Source: Himantopus leucocephalus
Taxonomy: Eukaryota > Chordata > Aves > Charadriiformes > Recurvirostridae
NCBI GenBank assembly: GCA_003993805.1
Contig: RSEF01000001.1
Coordinates: forward strand, 150,777,968 to 150,841,967
DNA length: 64,000 nt
Reading direction: 5' to 3'
Positions within the stretch are counted from its first letter, which is position 1. Every line of letters starts with the position of its first letter. Positions 62,516 through 64,000 of the stretch are shown piece by piece. The notes beneath the pieces were generated by a model. It searched no databases. It saw only the letters and a list, made by a program, of their open reading frames with translations, and was not told the origin of the DNA. The translations under genes and the position numbers were made by a program.

Positions 62516-62675
62516 TCAAAGTGTTCAAAGCCAGGTTGGATGGGGCTTTGAGTAACCTGGTCTAGTGGGAGGTGTTCCTGCCCATGGCAGGGGGATTGGA
62601 ACTAGATGATCTTTAAGGTCCCTTCCAACCCAAACCATTCTATGAATTTATGATTCTATGATTCTATGGTTTTAT
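62516..62675 (+). mobile_element. CR1 3' end
   Basis: Sense CR1 3'UTR: AGTGTTCAAAGCCAGGTTGG, ATGGGGCTTTGAGTAACC, GGTCTAGTGGGAGGTGTTCC, ACTAGATGATCTTTAAGG, TCCCTTCCAACCCAAACC, then octamers ATTCTATG, AATTTATG, ATTCTATG, ATTCTATG. Close to the common CR1 sequence, so relatively young. About 160 bp, 5' truncated. Confidence 0.96.
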
Positions 62676-64000
62676 GAAGCAGCCTGCATGTATTACTGAG
62701 GTTAGAAGACATGTATAGATCTCCAGGAATTGTTCTGAAGATTTATTTGGATACAGTGACATCACGACAATGTTAAAGCAGGACAGAGTGCGATAAGACA
62801 GACTAAAATCTTGTCCTGTCTCTAAAGACAACACCGTAGGCAACTGCTACTTTTGAGCTGTTCAGGGCTGAGAAAAATGTCCAAGAAAAAGCTTAAATAA
62901 GACTTGGGAGAGACTTGGTTCAGATATGTTGCATGGTCCTTAGGTGTTTGTTTTGCAATAGTCTTTCCAACCTTGCCCTCAGGAACTTAAATTTTTCTTC
63001 AATTTGTTTCCATTTTGAGCTTTCCTCATATTTAAGATTAATGCAGATATATTTGAGAGGACCCACATTACTTTTTATTTCTTGGTATAAGCAAACCTAC
63101 ATCAAGCCAAGCTGAAAGAAAAATATTACTACCCAAAGTTTGATAGGATAATATATTCCTGGGGCTCCATATATTCATAAAAGAATAATGACAAACAACA
63201 TTTTCACAAAAAACAGGTTAACTTTGATGAAAAAAGCAAGAAATATTGGCAATACTCTTGGCAGTTTTTCTTTCCATGTTTGCTCTTTAAAAAACATTAA
63301 TAAAGTTAATGAACACATGGATGCAGTTAAATAGCTGGTAAATCAGAAGCAAAACACGAAATATTAGCAATGCAGTTATATGTTCCCTGATCTTCCACCA
63401 GTGCAAAAAATAGAAACTTGCAGAATTTTCAAAGGAATTTTCATCTCAATTTAAGCATCAGAACCCTGAATAATGCCAGACTAAAACTGATTATAATAAG
63501 TTACATGAAGCTAGAGGGGAAATTTTGAAAATATGTAAATTATGGCGATAAAGATCATTGACACTTATTTTCTTAGACTACCTGAGTGACAAAGTAGAGT
63601 CTATATCTTAGTAAAGCTTCACAATGCTTTTCTCTTAGAGCAGCGGTTCATATCCCTTTATTTACCTCTCTTTATTTGCAGGACAAAATGGTTACCCAAC
63701 ATGAATTTCTCTGAAGGACTTTATTTTTTTTCTTAAGGCTGACAGACAAAAGGATGTAAAGTTAATGGAAATGTTCCTGATGTTACAGGGTTTTTTTGAG
63801 GGAGGGAGAGTTGATAAAAGTGGAGTTTTAAGCTGTGGTGCAATATAACTGTCAGCTAGCCACTGGCTGCAAGGCAGACTCTGAGTTAGAGCAGCTTCTG
63901 GATGGTGCTACATTTTCAAATCTTGAGATGCTGAGTTTTGAATTTGAGTGTCTGGCTGCCAAAGAAAAACCTCCTTTTTGTTCTTTTTTTTTTTTTTTTT
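62676..64000. other. Non-coding stretch ending in poly(T)
   Basis: No gene recognised. The window ends in a T17 run (63984-64000) that continues past the edge. It could be a simple repeat or the A-rich end of a minus-strand insertion outside the window. Confidence 0.55.

Noticed and set aside
1..64000. tRNA, rRNA, CRISPR array, bacterial operon or phage-like system
   Set aside because: I looked for tRNA B-box-like GGTTCGAATCC motifs, regularly spaced short repeats and runs of long same-strand ORFs, and saw none. The window is vertebrate non-coding DNA.

Overview
This window is AT-rich vertebrate nuclear DNA, almost certainly from a bird. The evidence is the repeat content. There are many CR1 LINE copies, several with the CR1 3' tail built from the octamer ATTCTATG, plus one LTR with the layout of avian ERVL LTRs. 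Typical prokaryotic features are absent: there are no long ORFs, operons or ribosome binding sites. The longest open frame (251 codons) belongs to a dead CR1. The rest look like chance ORFs in non-coding DNA. The window reads as a gene desert or a very large intron.

Layout. 0-10 kb: non-coding sequence with a solo LTR (about 2.15-2.73 kb) and a minus-strand CR1 reverse-transcriptase fragment (about 5.1-5.6 kb). 10-25 kb: an old MIR-like SINE relic (about 10.2 kb), a 1-N assembly join with duplicated flanks (14.19 kb), and a minus-strand CR1 3' end (20.5-21.0 kb). 25-34 kb: a plus-strand CR1 fragment (25.9-26.3 kb), a cluster of 1-N joins with duplicated flanks (29.4-30.2 kb), a 100-N gap cutting into a minus-strand CR1 (31.3-31.7 kb), and a CR1 tail (33.0 kb). 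34-46 kb: an ancient L3/CR1-like 3' end (37.8 kb), the largest CR1 (38.4-40.8 kb, plus strand, 5' truncated, with several disabling lesions), a CR1 tail (43.9 kb) and a very old amniote-type CR1 (44.5-45.1 kb). 46-64 kb: a triplicated assembly join (49.8-50.0 kb), then CR1 copies at 54.7, 55.6, 55.7-56.5 and 62.5 kb.

The only host protein-like sequence I can support is a GC-rich minus-strand island at about 56.56-56.88 kb. It encodes a complete LDL-receptor class A module, a complete EGF-like module and the first half of a calcium-binding EGF module, with no intron between them. It may be an exon of an LDL-receptor-family gene or a retrocopied fragment. It lies directly upstream, on the same strand, of a CR1 5' truncation point.

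I found no novel multi-gene system. The items most worth checking are the LDLa-EGF island, the assembly-join duplications (artefact or real tandem copies), and several candidate conserved enhancers rich in homeodomain, SOX, TCF and POU-type motifs. These calls are by eye. No alignment, repeat library or conservation track was available.
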